DNA of 64,000 bases from Bradyrhizobium prioriisuperbiae (GTDB taxonomy: Bacteria > Pseudomonadota > Alphaproteobacteria > Rhizobiales > Xanthobacteraceae): contig NZ_CP135921.1 of assembly GCF_032397745.1 (NCBI RefSeq), positions 8,110,501-8,174,500 of the forward strand, given 5' to 3'. This document shows, piece after piece, positions 41,131-49,870 of this stretch. How positions within the stretch are numbered: position 1 is the stretch's first letter; the number at the start of each line of letters is the position of its first letter. The position numbers and the translations under genes were made by a program. The notes beneath the pieces were generated by a model. That model saw only the letters and a program-made list of their open reading frames with translations. It searched no databases and was not told the DNA's origin.

Positions 41131-41847
41131 TCATACGGAACAGTAACGCTCCTTGATGTCGTCGTCGGCCAGCAGGGCACTAGCGGTGGCATGGTGCACG
41201 ACCGCCCCTTGATCGAGCACATAGGCGCGATCGGCAATGTCGAGCGCCAGCTCGACATTCTGTTCGACCAGCAGGATGGTGGTGCCCTGGGTCTTCATCT
41301 TGCGGAACAGTTCGAACATCTCGTCGACCAGCACCGGCATGATGCCCTCGGAGGGCTCATCCAGCATGATCAGATCGGGGCTTGCGATCATCGCGCGCGC
41401 GATTGCCAGCATCTGCTGCTCGCCGCCAGACATGGTCACGGCTTCCTGGTCCAACCGCTCGGCGAGGCGCGGAAAAATCTCGGCAATGCCTGCGATCAGC
41501 TCCGTCTCTTTCTTCTTGTCGGGCGACGCGACCAGGCCGAGCCGCAGGTTCTCCCGCACCGTCAGGCCCTGAACGATGCGGCGCTCCTCGGGCACGTAAG
41601 CAAGCCCCAGCGCAAAGCGCACGTGGGCGGGCTGTGCGAGTATCTCCTTGCCCTTGAAGGCGACGGAGCCACGCCGCTTGTCCAGCAGGCCCATGATCGA
41701 CTTCAGGGTCGTGGTCTTGCCGGCACCATTGCGCCCGATCAGGCAGACGATTTCGCCCTTGTTCACCTCAAGGCCGATGTCCTGCAGCACATGGCTCGCG
41801 CCATACCAGGCATTGAGATTTTCGACCCGCAACATGGCCTGCGACAT
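41131..41847 (-). CDS. livF: Liv-type ABC importer ATPase LivF, cluster B
   Basis: This is a 238-residue cytoplasmic ATPase of importer B. It has Walker A GRNGAGKTTT, YVPEERRIVQGLTVREN (LivF type), signature MSGGEQQMLAIAR, Walker B LIMLDEPSEGI and H-loop VEQNVELAL. The ATG at 41847 lies 3 bp after the livG stop. It is the last gene of the five-gene importer B operon (binding protein, livH, livM, livG, livF). Confidence 0.95.
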   Translation of the reverse strand: MSQAMLRVENLNAWYGASHVLQDIGLEVNKGEIVCLIGRNGAGKTTTLKSIMGLLDKRRGSVAFKGKEILAQPAHVRFALGLAYVPEERRIVQGLTVRENLRLGLVASPDKKKETELIAGIAEIFPRLAERLDQEAVTMSGGEQQMLAIARAMIASPDLIMLDEPSEGIMPVLVDEMFELFRKMKTQGTTILLVEQNVELALDIADRAYVLDQGAVVHHATASALLADDDIKERYCSV

Positions 41848-41850
41848 GCC

Positions 41851-42633
41851 TCAATGCTCCCGCTGGCCGAGATAGACACGCTTGACCTGATCGTTCTGGC
41901 GCACGTCGTTAGGTGTCCCCTGCGCCAGCAGTTCGCCGTGATGCAGCACCAGCACCCGATCGCTGATCCCCATCACCAGCTTCATCTTGTGCTCGACCAG
42001 GATCACCGTGCGTTCTTTCGACAGCTTGACGATCAGATCCATCATCACCCGGGTTTCTTCCGGGCTCATGCCCGCGGTCGGCTCATCGAGCAGCAGCAGA
42101 CGCGGATCGGCGGCCAACGCCATGCCGATTTCCAGTGCCCGCTGTTCGCCATGGGCCAATTCCTTAGCCAGCCGTTCGCGCCGGTCCCACAATCCGACCA
42201 GCGCCAGCAGCGCATCCGCCCGCTCGACAAGACCCGCAAGCTTGGCCCGCGGCTGCCAGATGTCGTAACGCGAGACGAACGCCTGCAGCCCGACCCGAAC
42301 ATTCTCCCGCGTCGTCAGTTGCGGAAAGATGTTGGTGATCTGAAACGACTTCGCGATGCCCATGTGGGCGAACTTGTGCTGCGGGACGTTGGTGACGTCG
42401 CGCCCCTCGAACTCGATCTTGCCGCCGGACGGCGGGAACGCTCCCGACAGCAGATTGAAATAGGTGCTCTTGCCCGCGCCATTGGGACCGATGATCGAGG
42501 TGATGGCGCCGCGGGAAAACTCCGCCGAGATGTCGTGCAGGGCCCTGAACTTCCCGAACGTCTTGCTGACGCCGCTGGTGCGCAGGATCACATCTGACGA
42601 GTTGGCCTGTGAAGATGCCATAGCAGTCGTCAT
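41851..42633 (-). CDS. livG: Liv-type ABC importer ATPase LivG, cluster B
   Basis: This is a 260-residue ATPase of importer B, with Walker A GPNGAGKSTYF, SFQITNIFPQLTTREN, the LivG-type signature AHGEQRALEIGMAL, Walker B LLLLDEPTAGM and H-loop VEHKMKLVM. ATG 42633 overlaps the livM stop (ATGA), which decides against a longer upstream open frame that would run antisense to nothing but inside livM. The N-terminal 15 residues are polar and variable. Confidence 0.95.
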   Translation of the reverse strand: MTTAMASSQANSSDVILRTSGVSKTFGKFRALHDISAEFSRGAITSIIGPNGAGKSTYFNLLSGAFPPSGGKIEFEGRDVTNVPQHKFAHMGIAKSFQITNIFPQLTTRENVRVGLQAFVSRYDIWQPRAKLAGLVERADALLALVGLWDRRERLAKELAHGEQRALEIGMALAADPRLLLLDEPTAGMSPEETRVMMDLIVKLSKERTVILVEHKMKLVMGISDRVLVLHHGELLAQGTPNDVRQNDQVKRVYLGQREH

Positions 42634-43616
42634 GGCTTGATCCGCTTCAGAATAGTGCCCCAGATGCCGGCCGGGAAGAACAGCACGCAGATCACGAACA
42701 CAGCGCCGACGATCAATTGCCAGTGCACCGTCCACAGCGACACCAGGTTTTCCAGGAGCAGGAACACCGCCGCACCGACGAACGGGCCGAAGAAGGTGCC
42801 CATGCCGCCGAGCAGCGACATCATCACCACCATGCCCGAGGTCTCGTAGTGCAGGATTTCGATCGGGACGATCGACAAATGCAGAGCGGCAAGCGCCCCG
42901 GCCAGCCCGCAGAAGCCGCCGGATAACACGAAGGTCAGAAGACGGGTCGCAGTCACGTTGTAGCCGGACGCCCGCGCCCTCGCCTCGTTCTCGCGCACCG
43001 CTTCGATCACCGCGCCAAACGGCGAGGCCAGGATGCGGGACAGCATGAAGAAGGCGGCAATGACAAACGCCGCCACCACATAGTACCGCGTCAGCGGATT
43101 GATGAAATCGAACTTCAGCCCGAAAATATCGATGGCACGCACGTTGATGCCGCGCAGGCCGTTCTCGCCACCGGTCCAGTCGATCGCCTGATAGAACAGG
43201 TAATAGACGCATTGTGCCAGTGCCATGGTCACCATGGCGAAGTAGATGCCGCGGGTGCGGATGGCGAGGCTGCCGATCAGTGCCGCCATGACAAGGCCAC
43301 CAAGGACGCCAATCGCGATCGCCGCATACCAGGGCAAGCCAAAATGCACGATGGCGATGCCGCAGAGATAGGCGCCGGTGCCGAACAGCGCCGCATGGCC
43401 GAACGACAGCAGGCCGAGATAGCCGAACAGCAGGTTGAAGCCGAGCGCATAGAGCCCATAGATCAGAATGTTCACCGCCAGCGCCGTGAACGGCATCACC
43501 AGCGGGAATACCAGCACGAACAGGCTGGCAAGGATCGCACGGTGGCGCCGGGCGAATTCGAACCAGCTCGCCGGTTCGACGCGGGCCTGGGCGACGGTTT
43601 GGGAGAGATCGTTCAT
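42630..43616 (-). CDS. livM: Liv-type ABC importer permease LivM, cluster B
   Basis: This is a 328-residue inner-membrane permease of importer B. A hydrophilic N terminus of about 25 residues is followed by 8-10 membrane segments. LivM signatures are FNLLFGYLGLLSFGHAALFGTGAY and the coupling region GAVIEAVRENEARARASGYN. The ATG at 43616 lies 4 bp after the livH stop (43621). Confidence 0.95.
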   Translation of the reverse strand: MNDLSQTVAQARVEPASWFEFARRHRAILASLFVLVFPLVMPFTALAVNILIYGLYALGFNLLFGYLGLLSFGHAALFGTGAYLCGIAIVHFGLPWYAAIAIGVLGGLVMAALIGSLAIRTRGIYFAMVTMALAQCVYYLFYQAIDWTGGENGLRGINVRAIDIFGLKFDFINPLTRYYVVAAFVIAAFFMLSRILASPFGAVIEAVRENEARARASGYNVTATRLLTFVLSGGFCGLAGALAALHLSIVPIEILHYETSGMVVMMSLLGGMGTFFGPFVGAAVFLLLENLVSLWTVHWQLIVGAVFVICVLFFPAGIWGTILKRIKP

Positions 43617-43620
43617 TCGG

Positions 43621-44505
43621 TCAGCTCATCAATCCGGCGCGGCCGAAGAAACCCTGCGGACGGATCAGCAGTACGATTGCCATCAGGGCAAAGATCGACA
43701 CCTTGGCCATTTCCGGGGCGAACAGCGAGGTCATGCTGACCACGACACCCACCAGCAAACCTGCGATGACGGCGCCTCCGATCGAACCCATGCCACCGAC
43801 CACCGTGACGACAAAAGCTTCCGCCAGAATGGTGGCGCCCATTTCCGGGATCACGCCCTGCAGCGGCGCGGCCAGCAGGCCCGCAAGACCGGCAATCGCG
43901 GTGCCGATGCCGAACACCACCAGCCACACCCGCGACACGTCGACGCCGAGCACGCGCACGATCTGTGGATCGCGCGCACCGGCGCGGATGATCAGGCCGA
44001 AGCTGGTGCGCTCGAGAAACAGCCAGAGGCCCAGCAGCACGACCACGGCCGCACCGATGACAAAGAGACGATACAGCGGAAAATAGCCGACGCCGATGTC
44101 GACGGCGCCCTGCAGCAGTTCCGGCGTCTCGAACGGATAGCCGCTGGTGCCGAACGCGATACGTACGAGTTCGACCATGATGTAGCTGAGGCCGAAGGTC
44201 AGCAGCAGTGGATAGTCGACGCCGCGGCCGTACAGGGGCCGCACCAGGAAGCGCTCCACCATCATGCCAACGCTGCCGACAATCAGCGGAACGGCAACGA
44301 TGCAGAGCCAGAAATTGCTACCCATCGACAGCAGGAACAGCCCGACATAAGCGCCGACCATGTAGAACGCGCCGTGGGCGAAGTTCACCACCGTCAGCAT
44401 GCCGAAGATCAGCGAGAGGCCGATGGCGAACAGCACATAGATCGCGCCCAGCGCCAGCCCGGTGAACAGCTGCAGAGCGATCAGGTCGAAGCTCAAACCG
44501 GCCAT
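43621..44505 (-). CDS. livH: Liv-type ABC importer permease LivH, cluster B
   Basis: This is a 294-residue inner-membrane permease of importer B. It has IALQLFTGLALGAIYVLFAIGL, FGMLTVVNFAHGAFYMVGAY, and the coupling-loop region ERTSFGLIIRAGARDPQIVRVLG. The ATG at 44505 is 67 bp from the binding-protein stop, and the gap contains a strong hairpin. Confidence 0.95.
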   Translation of the reverse strand: MAGLSFDLIALQLFTGLALGAIYVLFAIGLSLIFGMLTVVNFAHGAFYMVGAYVGLFLLSMGSNFWLCIVAVPLIVGSVGMMVERFLVRPLYGRGVDYPLLLTFGLSYIMVELVRIAFGTSGYPFETPELLQGAVDIGVGYFPLYRLFVIGAAVVVLLGLWLFLERTSFGLIIRAGARDPQIVRVLGVDVSRVWLVVFGIGTAIAGLAGLLAAPLQGVIPEMGATILAEAFVVTVVGGMGSIGGAVIAGLLVGVVVSMTSLFAPEMAKVSIFALMAIVLLIRPQGFFGRAGLMS

Positions 44506-44538
44506 GTCAAATCAACCATCAGGAAACTCTCCGGAGAG

Positions 44539-44565
44539 ATGCGCGCCCCGAACGAGGGCGCGCAT
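44539..44565 (-). terminator. Stem-loop between binding protein and livH, cluster B
   Basis: Perfect 10-bp arms ATGCGCGCCC (44539-44548) and GGGCGCGCAT (44556-44565) enclose CGAACGA. The hairpin sits 8 bp after the binding-protein stop. Without a T-run it more likely stabilises or partially terminates the message so that binding protein exceeds the permeases. Confidence 0.6.
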
Positions 44566-44572
44566 GCTTGAT

Positions 44573-45817
44573 TCAGGCCTTGTGGCCCAGCGCCTGGCAG
44601 GTGCGCAGGTTGGTTTCGTTCGGCGCTTCGGTCTCGATCACATTGAACACATCGGCGTCGCCCTTCTGCGGGGTCACCTTGGATTCGATGATCAGCACCG
44701 ACTGCACCGACTGGTGATCGCATTTGCGATAGTATTGCGGCCCCTTGTAATAGTCGTATTTCAGCGCTTCGACCGCGGCGATCACCTTGTCGGGGTCGAG
44801 GCTGCCGGCGGCTTTGGCGCCCATCAGCAGCGTCTTGACGCCGCCATAACCGAGCGCGCCGTAGTCCGACGGCACCTTGCCGCCATGCAGCTTGCGGAAA
44901 CGATCATTGAACGCCTTGGCGGAGGCGATCTTGTCTTCGATGCCCCAGTAATACGATGTGCCGCCGATCACGCCTTCGAATGCCTGCGCGCCCGCCGCGA
45001 CGCGGCCGGTGTAGAGCACGATCGGTGCCACGATCTTCATCGACTTCTTCATGCCGAAGTCCGTCGCCTGCTTCAGCGCGATCTGCTGGTCACGGCCGAA
45101 ATTGCTGATGCAGAGGATGTCCGGCTTCAGCGCCTGGATGCGCGGCAGCAGTGTCGAGAAATCCGTGGTGCCGAGCGGATGGCGGATATCCACCAGCGTC
45201 TCGACCCCGAAGGCCTTGCCGGCCTCCTGGAAGCCTCTGACCATTTCATGGCCGTAGGCATAGTCGGCGGTCAGGAACGCGACCTTCTTGCCGAATTTCG
45301 GGAAGGCGTAACGACCGACCGCACCCGCGGTCATGTGCGGATTGAGTGCCTCGTGGAAGGTGTATTTGCTGAAGTCGGCGACTTCATTGATGGTGTCGGA
45401 CTGGCTGATCGAATTGAAGATGATACCTCGCTCCTTGGTCACGTTGTTGACCGCGAGCTGGACAGCGGCCGACAGGCTGCCGACGATGAAGGAGACCTTT
45501 TCCTTTTCGATCAATTCGAGGGTGCGGGTGGCGGCTTCGCCGGGATTGAGCTTGTCGTCGCGCACCAGCAATTCGGCTTTGCGGCCGTTCAGACCGCCGC
45601 CTTCGTTGAATTCGGCGATGGCGACTTCGGCGGCGCGCACCTGGTCCTGCGCCTCAGTGCCATAGGGGCCGGTCAGCGGCACCGGAAAGCCGACCTTGAT
45701 GGTCGCTTCCTGCGCCTGCGCGAGATTGATGCGGAACGGCGACGCCGCGAGCACCGCACCGGCACTTGCCGTGGCCAGAAGCTTTCGGCGTGAGATCAGC
45801 TTGGTCGTCCTGGTCAT
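44573..45817 (-). CDS. Liv-type periplasmic substrate-binding protein, cluster B
   Basis: This 414-residue periplasmic receptor of importer B has a twin-arginine signal: ISRRKLLATASAGAVLAASP then NLAQA. The mature protein starts ATIKVGFPVPLTGPYGTEAQDQVRAAEVA-like (split), with ELLVRDDKLNPGEAATRTLELI, FIVGSLSAAVQLAVNN and FLTADYAYGHEMVRGFQEAG, typical of the amide/aromatic/branched-chain receptor group. ATG 45817 follows GGAGGAATTC; an upstream ATG at 45835 lacks support. Its ligand is probably the substrate of the surrounding catabolic operons (inference). Confidence 0.93.
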   Translation of the reverse strand: MTRTTKLISRRKLLATASAGAVLAASPFRINLAQAQEATIKVGFPVPLTGPYGTEAQDQVRAAEVAIAEFNEGGGLNGRKAELLVRDDKLNPGEAATRTLELIEKEKVSFIVGSLSAAVQLAVNNVTKERGIIFNSISQSDTINEVADFSKYTFHEALNPHMTAGAVGRYAFPKFGKKVAFLTADYAYGHEMVRGFQEAGKAFGVETLVDIRHPLGTTDFSTLLPRIQALKPDILCISNFGRDQQIALKQATDFGMKKSMKIVAPIVLYTGRVAAGAQAFEGVIGGTSYYWGIEDKIASAKAFNDRFRKLHGGKVPSDYGALGYGGVKTLLMGAKAAGSLDPDKVIAAVEALKYDYYKGPQYYRKCDHQSVQSVLIIESKVTPQKGDADVFNVIETEAPNETNLRTCQALGHKA

Positions 45818-45885
45818 GAATTCCTCCGTAAACAACTCTGATTTTTGGTTCTTGCGTTGGTTCGTTACGATTGCAGTATCAATGG

Positions 45886-48279
45886 TCAGACACGTCCGAG
45901 CGCTTCGAGAATAAGCCGTGGTGTCAGCGGGATTTCCGTGATGGTAACATCGAAAGGTGACAAGGCATCATTGACGGCATTGGCGACACAGGCGGCCGCA
46001 CCGGCGGTGCCCGCCTCGCCCGCGCCCTTGGCGCCGAGTTCGGTTTCCAGTGTCGGAGAAATCACGTGCGCGACCTCGATGTCCGGCATCTCGCCCGACA
46101 TCGGCACGAGATAGTCCGCCATGTTGGCGTTGGTCAGTTGGCCCCGCTCATCGTAGATGCAGTGTTCGTAAAGCGCCGCCCCCAGCCCCTGCACCACGCC
46201 GCCGCGCACCTGCTCGTCGACCAGTTGCGGATTGATCACCGTGCCGCAGTCCTCCACCACCCAGTGATTGAGCAGCTTGATGAAGCCGGTTTCGGTGTCG
46301 ACTTCGAGCCATGAGGCCTGGATGCCATTGGTGAAGGCGAATGGATATTCGCGCGGCACATAGTGGCGCGTCGCCATCAGTTCCGGCTGAAAGCCCGGCG
46401 GCAGGGTATCCGGCCGGAAATAAACAATCCGCGCCAATTCCTGCAGTTCGATGCGCTGCTGGCCGCCCTGTGCGTCGACCACCGCATTGTCCACGATATC
46501 GAGATCGCTTGGCTTGGACTGCAGGATCGCCGCCGCGACATTGAGGATATTGCCACGCAGCACCTTGGCGGCCTGCAACGCGGCCTCGCCGCCGATGCCG
46601 GCGCCGCGCGAGGCCCAGGTGCCGCCGCCATAAGGCGTGTTGTCGGTGTCGCCGAGAATAACCCGCACCCGCTCCATCGAGACGCCGAGCACACTGCCGA
46701 CGATCTGCGCGGTCAGCGATTCCGACCCCTGCCCCTGCTCGGTGATGCTGGTCTGGCAAATCACAAAGCCGGTGGCGTCGAGCCGCACGGCAACGCCGTC
46801 CTGGGACGAAATCCGCGCGCCGCCAACGCCGTAGAACGCGGCCCCGGGATTGGTAATCTCGATGAAGCTGGCGATGCCAATGCCGCGGTAGATGCCTTGC
46901 TTGCGCAGCGCCGCCTGTTCGGCTCGCAGCTCGTCGTACTTCATCATCGCCAGCAGCTTGTCGAGCGAGGCATGGTGCGACAGCGCCTCGAATTTCAGTC
47001 CGGCCGGCGAGCTGCAGGGATAGGCATCATCACGAACGAGGTTGCGCCGGCGGATCTCCACCGGATCCATCCCGATCCGCTTTGCGGCCAGATCGACCAA
47101 TCCCTCGGTGACCGAGCAGGCGATCGGATGGCCGACGGCCCGGTACTGGCAGGTGACGTTCTTGTTCTGGTACACGACGCGCGCCCGCGCCCGGTAGTTC
47201 GGCGTGGCATAAGGGCCGCCGACCAGATTGACCACCTGGTTGGCCTCCACAGCACTGGTGCGCGGATACATCGAATAGGGGCCGACGCCTGTGAGATCGT
47301 CGATCGCAAACGCCGTGATGGTGCCGTCCTTGTTGACGCCGATGCGTCCCTCGCAGACATGATCGCGGGCGTGGATGTCGGTGTTGAAGCTCTCGACCCG
47401 GTCGGCAACGAACTTGATCGGACGGCGCAACAGCTTCGACAGCGCAGAGGTCGCCATCTCGTCGGCATAGATGTGAACCTTGATGCCGAAGGAGCCGCCG
47501 ACATCCTTGCACACCACCCGCACCTGCGCCTCATCGAGGCCGAGGTGCTTGGCGGCGATATTCTGCACCATGTGCGGCGCCTGGGTGCCCTGATAGATAG
47601 TCAGCCGCCCCTCGCCGGCATTCCAGTCGGCGAGCACGGCGCGCGGCTCCAGTGTCACGCCGGTGTGTCGGCCGAACACGAACTCCGCTTCCACAACCTC
47701 GTCGGCTTCAGCGAATGCCTGGTCGACAGCACCGGCATCGAGATTACGCTCGAACGCCAGATTATCGCCGAGGTCAGGATGAATCACCGGCGTTTCCGGA
47801 TCAAGCGCGGTGCGCATGTCCGTCACCGGCGCAAGCTCAGCGTACTCGACCACGACATGCTCGGCCGCGTCCTCGGCCAGCGCGCGGCTGGTCGCAACAA
47901 TGGCAGCGACGGCTTCGCCCTGCCAGCAGGCCCGATCGACGGCGATCGCGTGCTGCGGGGCCGACTTCAGGCCCTTGAGATGTGTCAGCACGCCGACCCA
48001 TGGGGTGATGACCTCGGCCAGCTCACGCCCGGTAACCACCGCAATCACGCCAGGCTTGGCCTTGGCTACCGTTGCATCAATCGCAACAATCCGCGCATGC
48101 GCATGCGGCGAGCGCAGATACACCACATGCGCCATCCGCGGCAGCGTCATGTCGCTGACATACTGGCCGCGCCCCTGCAGCAAGCGCGCCAGATTTGGCC
48201 GCGGCACGGTCTTGCCGATGTAGGAGTTGGGGCGGTCCAGCACCGATAGCCCGCTCGGCCGGTCGGACACGCTGCTCAT
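45886..48279 (-). CDS. CoxL-like molybdenum hydroxylase catalytic subunit
   Basis: This 797-residue molybdenum-cofactor subunit of the xanthine oxidase family has GKTVPRPNLARLLQGRGQYV at the N terminus, DVGGSFGIKVHIYADE (Mo loop), TSITEQGQGSESLTAQIVGSVLG and the catalytic glutamate in GAKGAGEAGTAGAAACVANAV. The active-site loop reads CQYRAVGHPIACSVTE. It is neither AYxCSFR of true CO dehydrogenase (form I) nor AYRGAGR of form II, so CO oxidation is not expected and another aldehyde or heterocycle is likely. It overlaps the small-subunit stop in ATGA fashion and is the last gene of the operon. Confidence 0.92.
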   Translation of the reverse strand: MSSVSDRPSGLSVLDRPNSYIGKTVPRPNLARLLQGRGQYVSDMTLPRMAHVVYLRSPHAHARIVAIDATVAKAKPGVIAVVTGRELAEVITPWVGVLTHLKGLKSAPQHAIAVDRACWQGEAVAAIVATSRALAEDAAEHVVVEYAELAPVTDMRTALDPETPVIHPDLGDNLAFERNLDAGAVDQAFAEADEVVEAEFVFGRHTGVTLEPRAVLADWNAGEGRLTIYQGTQAPHMVQNIAAKHLGLDEAQVRVVCKDVGGSFGIKVHIYADEMATSALSKLLRRPIKFVADRVESFNTDIHARDHVCEGRIGVNKDGTITAFAIDDLTGVGPYSMYPRTSAVEANQVVNLVGGPYATPNYRARARVVYQNKNVTCQYRAVGHPIACSVTEGLVDLAAKRIGMDPVEIRRRNLVRDDAYPCSSPAGLKFEALSHHASLDKLLAMMKYDELRAEQAALRKQGIYRGIGIASFIEITNPGAAFYGVGGARISSQDGVAVRLDATGFVICQTSITEQGQGSESLTAQIVGSVLGVSMERVRVILGDTDNTPYGGGTWASRGAGIGGEAALQAAKVLRGNILNVAAAILQSKPSDLDIVDNAVVDAQGGQQRIELQELARIVYFRPDTLPPGFQPELMATRHYVPREYPFAFTNGIQASWLEVDTETGFIKLLNHWVVEDCGTVINPQLVDEQVRGGVVQGLGAALYEHCIYDERGQLTNANMADYLVPMSGEMPDIEVAHVISPTLETELGAKGAGEAGTAGAAACVANAVNDALSPFDVTITEIPLTPRLILEALGRV

Positions 48280-48758
48280 GCGCGCCCCACCCGCTTGCGC
48301 GCCGTCGCTTCCACCGCGTCGACGATGGCATGATAGCCGGTACAGCGGCAGTAATTGCCCGACAGATGCTCGCGGATCTGCTCACGATCCGGCTGCGGCA
48401 TCTGCTTCAGCAGATCCTGCGCCGTGATCAGCATGGCGGGCGTACAGTAGCCGCATTGCAGCGCATTGCGGGTATGGAATGCCGCCTGCAGATCAGCGAT
48501 TTCACCAGTGTCGGACAGCCCCTCGACGGTCTCGACTGACGCGCCATCGAGCTGGACCGCCAGCAGCAGGCAGGCCCGCACGATATCGCCGTTCAGCCGC
48601 ACCGTGCAGGCGCCGCAGACACCATGTTCGCAGCCGACATGAGTGCCGGTCAGCCCGAGATGCTCGCGCAGGAAATCGGCGAGGTTCAGCCGCGGCAGCA
48701 CATGGGCCTCGATCAGCTCACCGTTCACCTTCAGCGAGATCGGCAGCGGCGCCGTCAT
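48276..48758 (-). CDS. CoxS-like [2Fe-2S] subunit
   Basis: This is a 160-residue iron-sulfur subunit with two [2Fe-2S] clusters. The ferredoxin-like domain has CEHGVCGACTVRLNG plus a Cys in VRACLLL, and the helical domain has CGYCTPAML and NYCRCTGYH. It starts at ATG 48758, overlapping the FAD-subunit stop (ATGA), and ends overlapping the large-subunit start; an upstream in-frame extension to 48809 lies inside the FAD-subunit gene. All three chains should be made in equal amounts. Confidence 0.95.
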   Translation of the reverse strand: MTAPLPISLKVNGELIEAHVLPRLNLADFLREHLGLTGTHVGCEHGVCGACTVRLNGDIVRACLLLAVQLDGASVETVEGLSDTGEIADLQAAFHTRNALQCGYCTPAMLITAQDLLKQMPQPDREQIREHLSGNYCRCTGYHAIVDAVEATARKRVGRA

Positions 48759-49633
48759 GCGAACTTCCTTGTCCGCAGATCGGGACGCTGCAGCAATGTC
48801 GCGACGCACTGCTCCAGCAATTGGCGTGCGAGATAGCGGCGCATTCCGGCTGACGCCTGCTGATCCTCCTGGGGATCAAGCTCATCATCCAGGGCCGCCT
48901 GCGCAGCGGCCAGCGTCGACGCGGTCACCGGCCCACCGACAAGATGGGACGACGCATCTGCAAGCAATGGCCGGTCGCCGACCGCGAAGAACGCCAGCCG
49001 CAGATCGACGAAGGCATCGCCGGTTATGGCCGCGCTGGCGGCGAGGCCAACGATGGCGTAGTCGCCCTTGCGGCGGGCGTGCTCATGGAAAAAGTGAATG
49101 CTCTCCGGCTTGAGCGGAATCTCGACTGCCGTCAGCAGCTCTTCCGGCGTCAACGCCGTCTCATAGATGCCCTGGAAAAAGTCCGCCGCCGGAACGCGCC
49201 GCTCATAGTCCTGCCCCCTGACCACGATGGTGGCATCCAGCGCCAGGACGCAGGCCGGCAGCTCCGAGGCGGGATCCGCATGCGCCAGACTGCCGCCAAG
49301 CGTGCCACGGTTGCGTATCGCGGGATGCGCGACATGGGCGATCGCCTCGGTCAGCAGAGGTGCATGCCGCGCAATCTCCGCTGACGCCTGCACATCGGCA
49401 TGGCGAGTCAGCGCGCCGATCCGCAACATGCCGTCGCTGACGGAAATCCCGCGTAACTCCGCAAGCCCGCCAATATCGACAATCCATTCAGGCGCCGACA
49501 GACGCAGGTTCAGCGCCGGCATCAAGCTTTGTCCACCCGAGAGCACCTTGGCCTGCTCACCATGCACGGCAAGCAGTTCGAGCGCATGGTCCACGCTCGA
49601 TGCACGCGCATAGCTGAAAGCCGAAGCTTTCAT
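48755..49633 (-). CDS. CoxM-like FAD subunit
   Basis: This is a 292-residue FAD subunit of the complex, with FSYARASSVDHALELLA, the FAD loop AKVLSGGQSLMPALNLRL and the second FAD motif HPAIRNRGTLGGSLAHADPASELPA (split). The C-terminal domain is about 100 residues. It lacks the Cys-rich loop of the PaoB type at 28850, which places this enzyme in a different branch. First gene of the operon; shared motif site 5 lies 82-95 bp upstream. Confidence 0.95.
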   Translation of the reverse strand: MKASAFSYARASSVDHALELLAVHGEQAKVLSGGQSLMPALNLRLSAPEWIVDIGGLAELRGISVSDGMLRIGALTRHADVQASAEIARHAPLLTEAIAHVAHPAIRNRGTLGGSLAHADPASELPACVLALDATIVVRGQDYERRVPAADFFQGIYETALTPEELLTAVEIPLKPESIHFFHEHARRKGDYAIVGLAASAAITGDAFVDLRLAFFAVGDRPLLADASSHLVGGPVTASTLAAAQAALDDELDPQEDQQASAGMRRYLARQLLEQCVATLLQRPDLRTRKFA

Positions 49634-49714
49634 TCGTCCCGCCTCCCTGCCTCATTTTTATGGATGAGCCTCAATCCCAATTAGAGGGTGGCCCGCGACA
49701 AAGGTCAAGCTTGT

Positions 49715-49728
49715 TTATCGAACGATTA
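49715..49728. promoter_or_regulatory. Shared 14-bp motif, site at the CoxMSL operon
   Basis: TTATCGAACGATTA fits TTATCRNNYGATNA. It lies 82-95 bp before the CoxM-like start, in the 237-bp gap between that operon and the LysR gene. It is preceded by GTT as at the 58123 site and followed by TTTAC. Confidence 0.55.
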
Positions 49729-49870
49729 TTTACTCGTCCTCAGTTTCGCGAACCGATTACCGCGGGGATCACGACGGGTTGAACCAACCGAACCAAGCGA
49801 AAGCCGATACGAAGTCATTGGGATACTACTGACTTCACAGTTCTTCTCGCATCGCACAAACGTGCGGCGA

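Noticed and set aside
39760..42597. A 945-codon open frame on the plus strand
   Set aside because: It is antisense to the HisD-like, cyclase and livF/livG genes, which all carry clear family motifs. Its translation is low-complexity, rich in His, Arg, Gln and Leu, as expected from a GC-rich mirror frame.
42634..43212. An upstream extension of livG giving 453 residues
   Set aside because: It lies within livM in another frame; the ATGA overlap at 42630-42633 gives the natural start.
46363..48249. A 628-codon plus-strand open frame opposite the CoxL-like gene
   Set aside because: The opposite strand encodes a complete molybdenum hydroxylase subunit; this frame has no recognisable motif.
45886..49633. 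True CO dehydrogenase
   Set aside because: The large subunit lacks the AYxCSFR active-site loop of form I enzymes and no coxD/E/F/G-type maturation genes are present.
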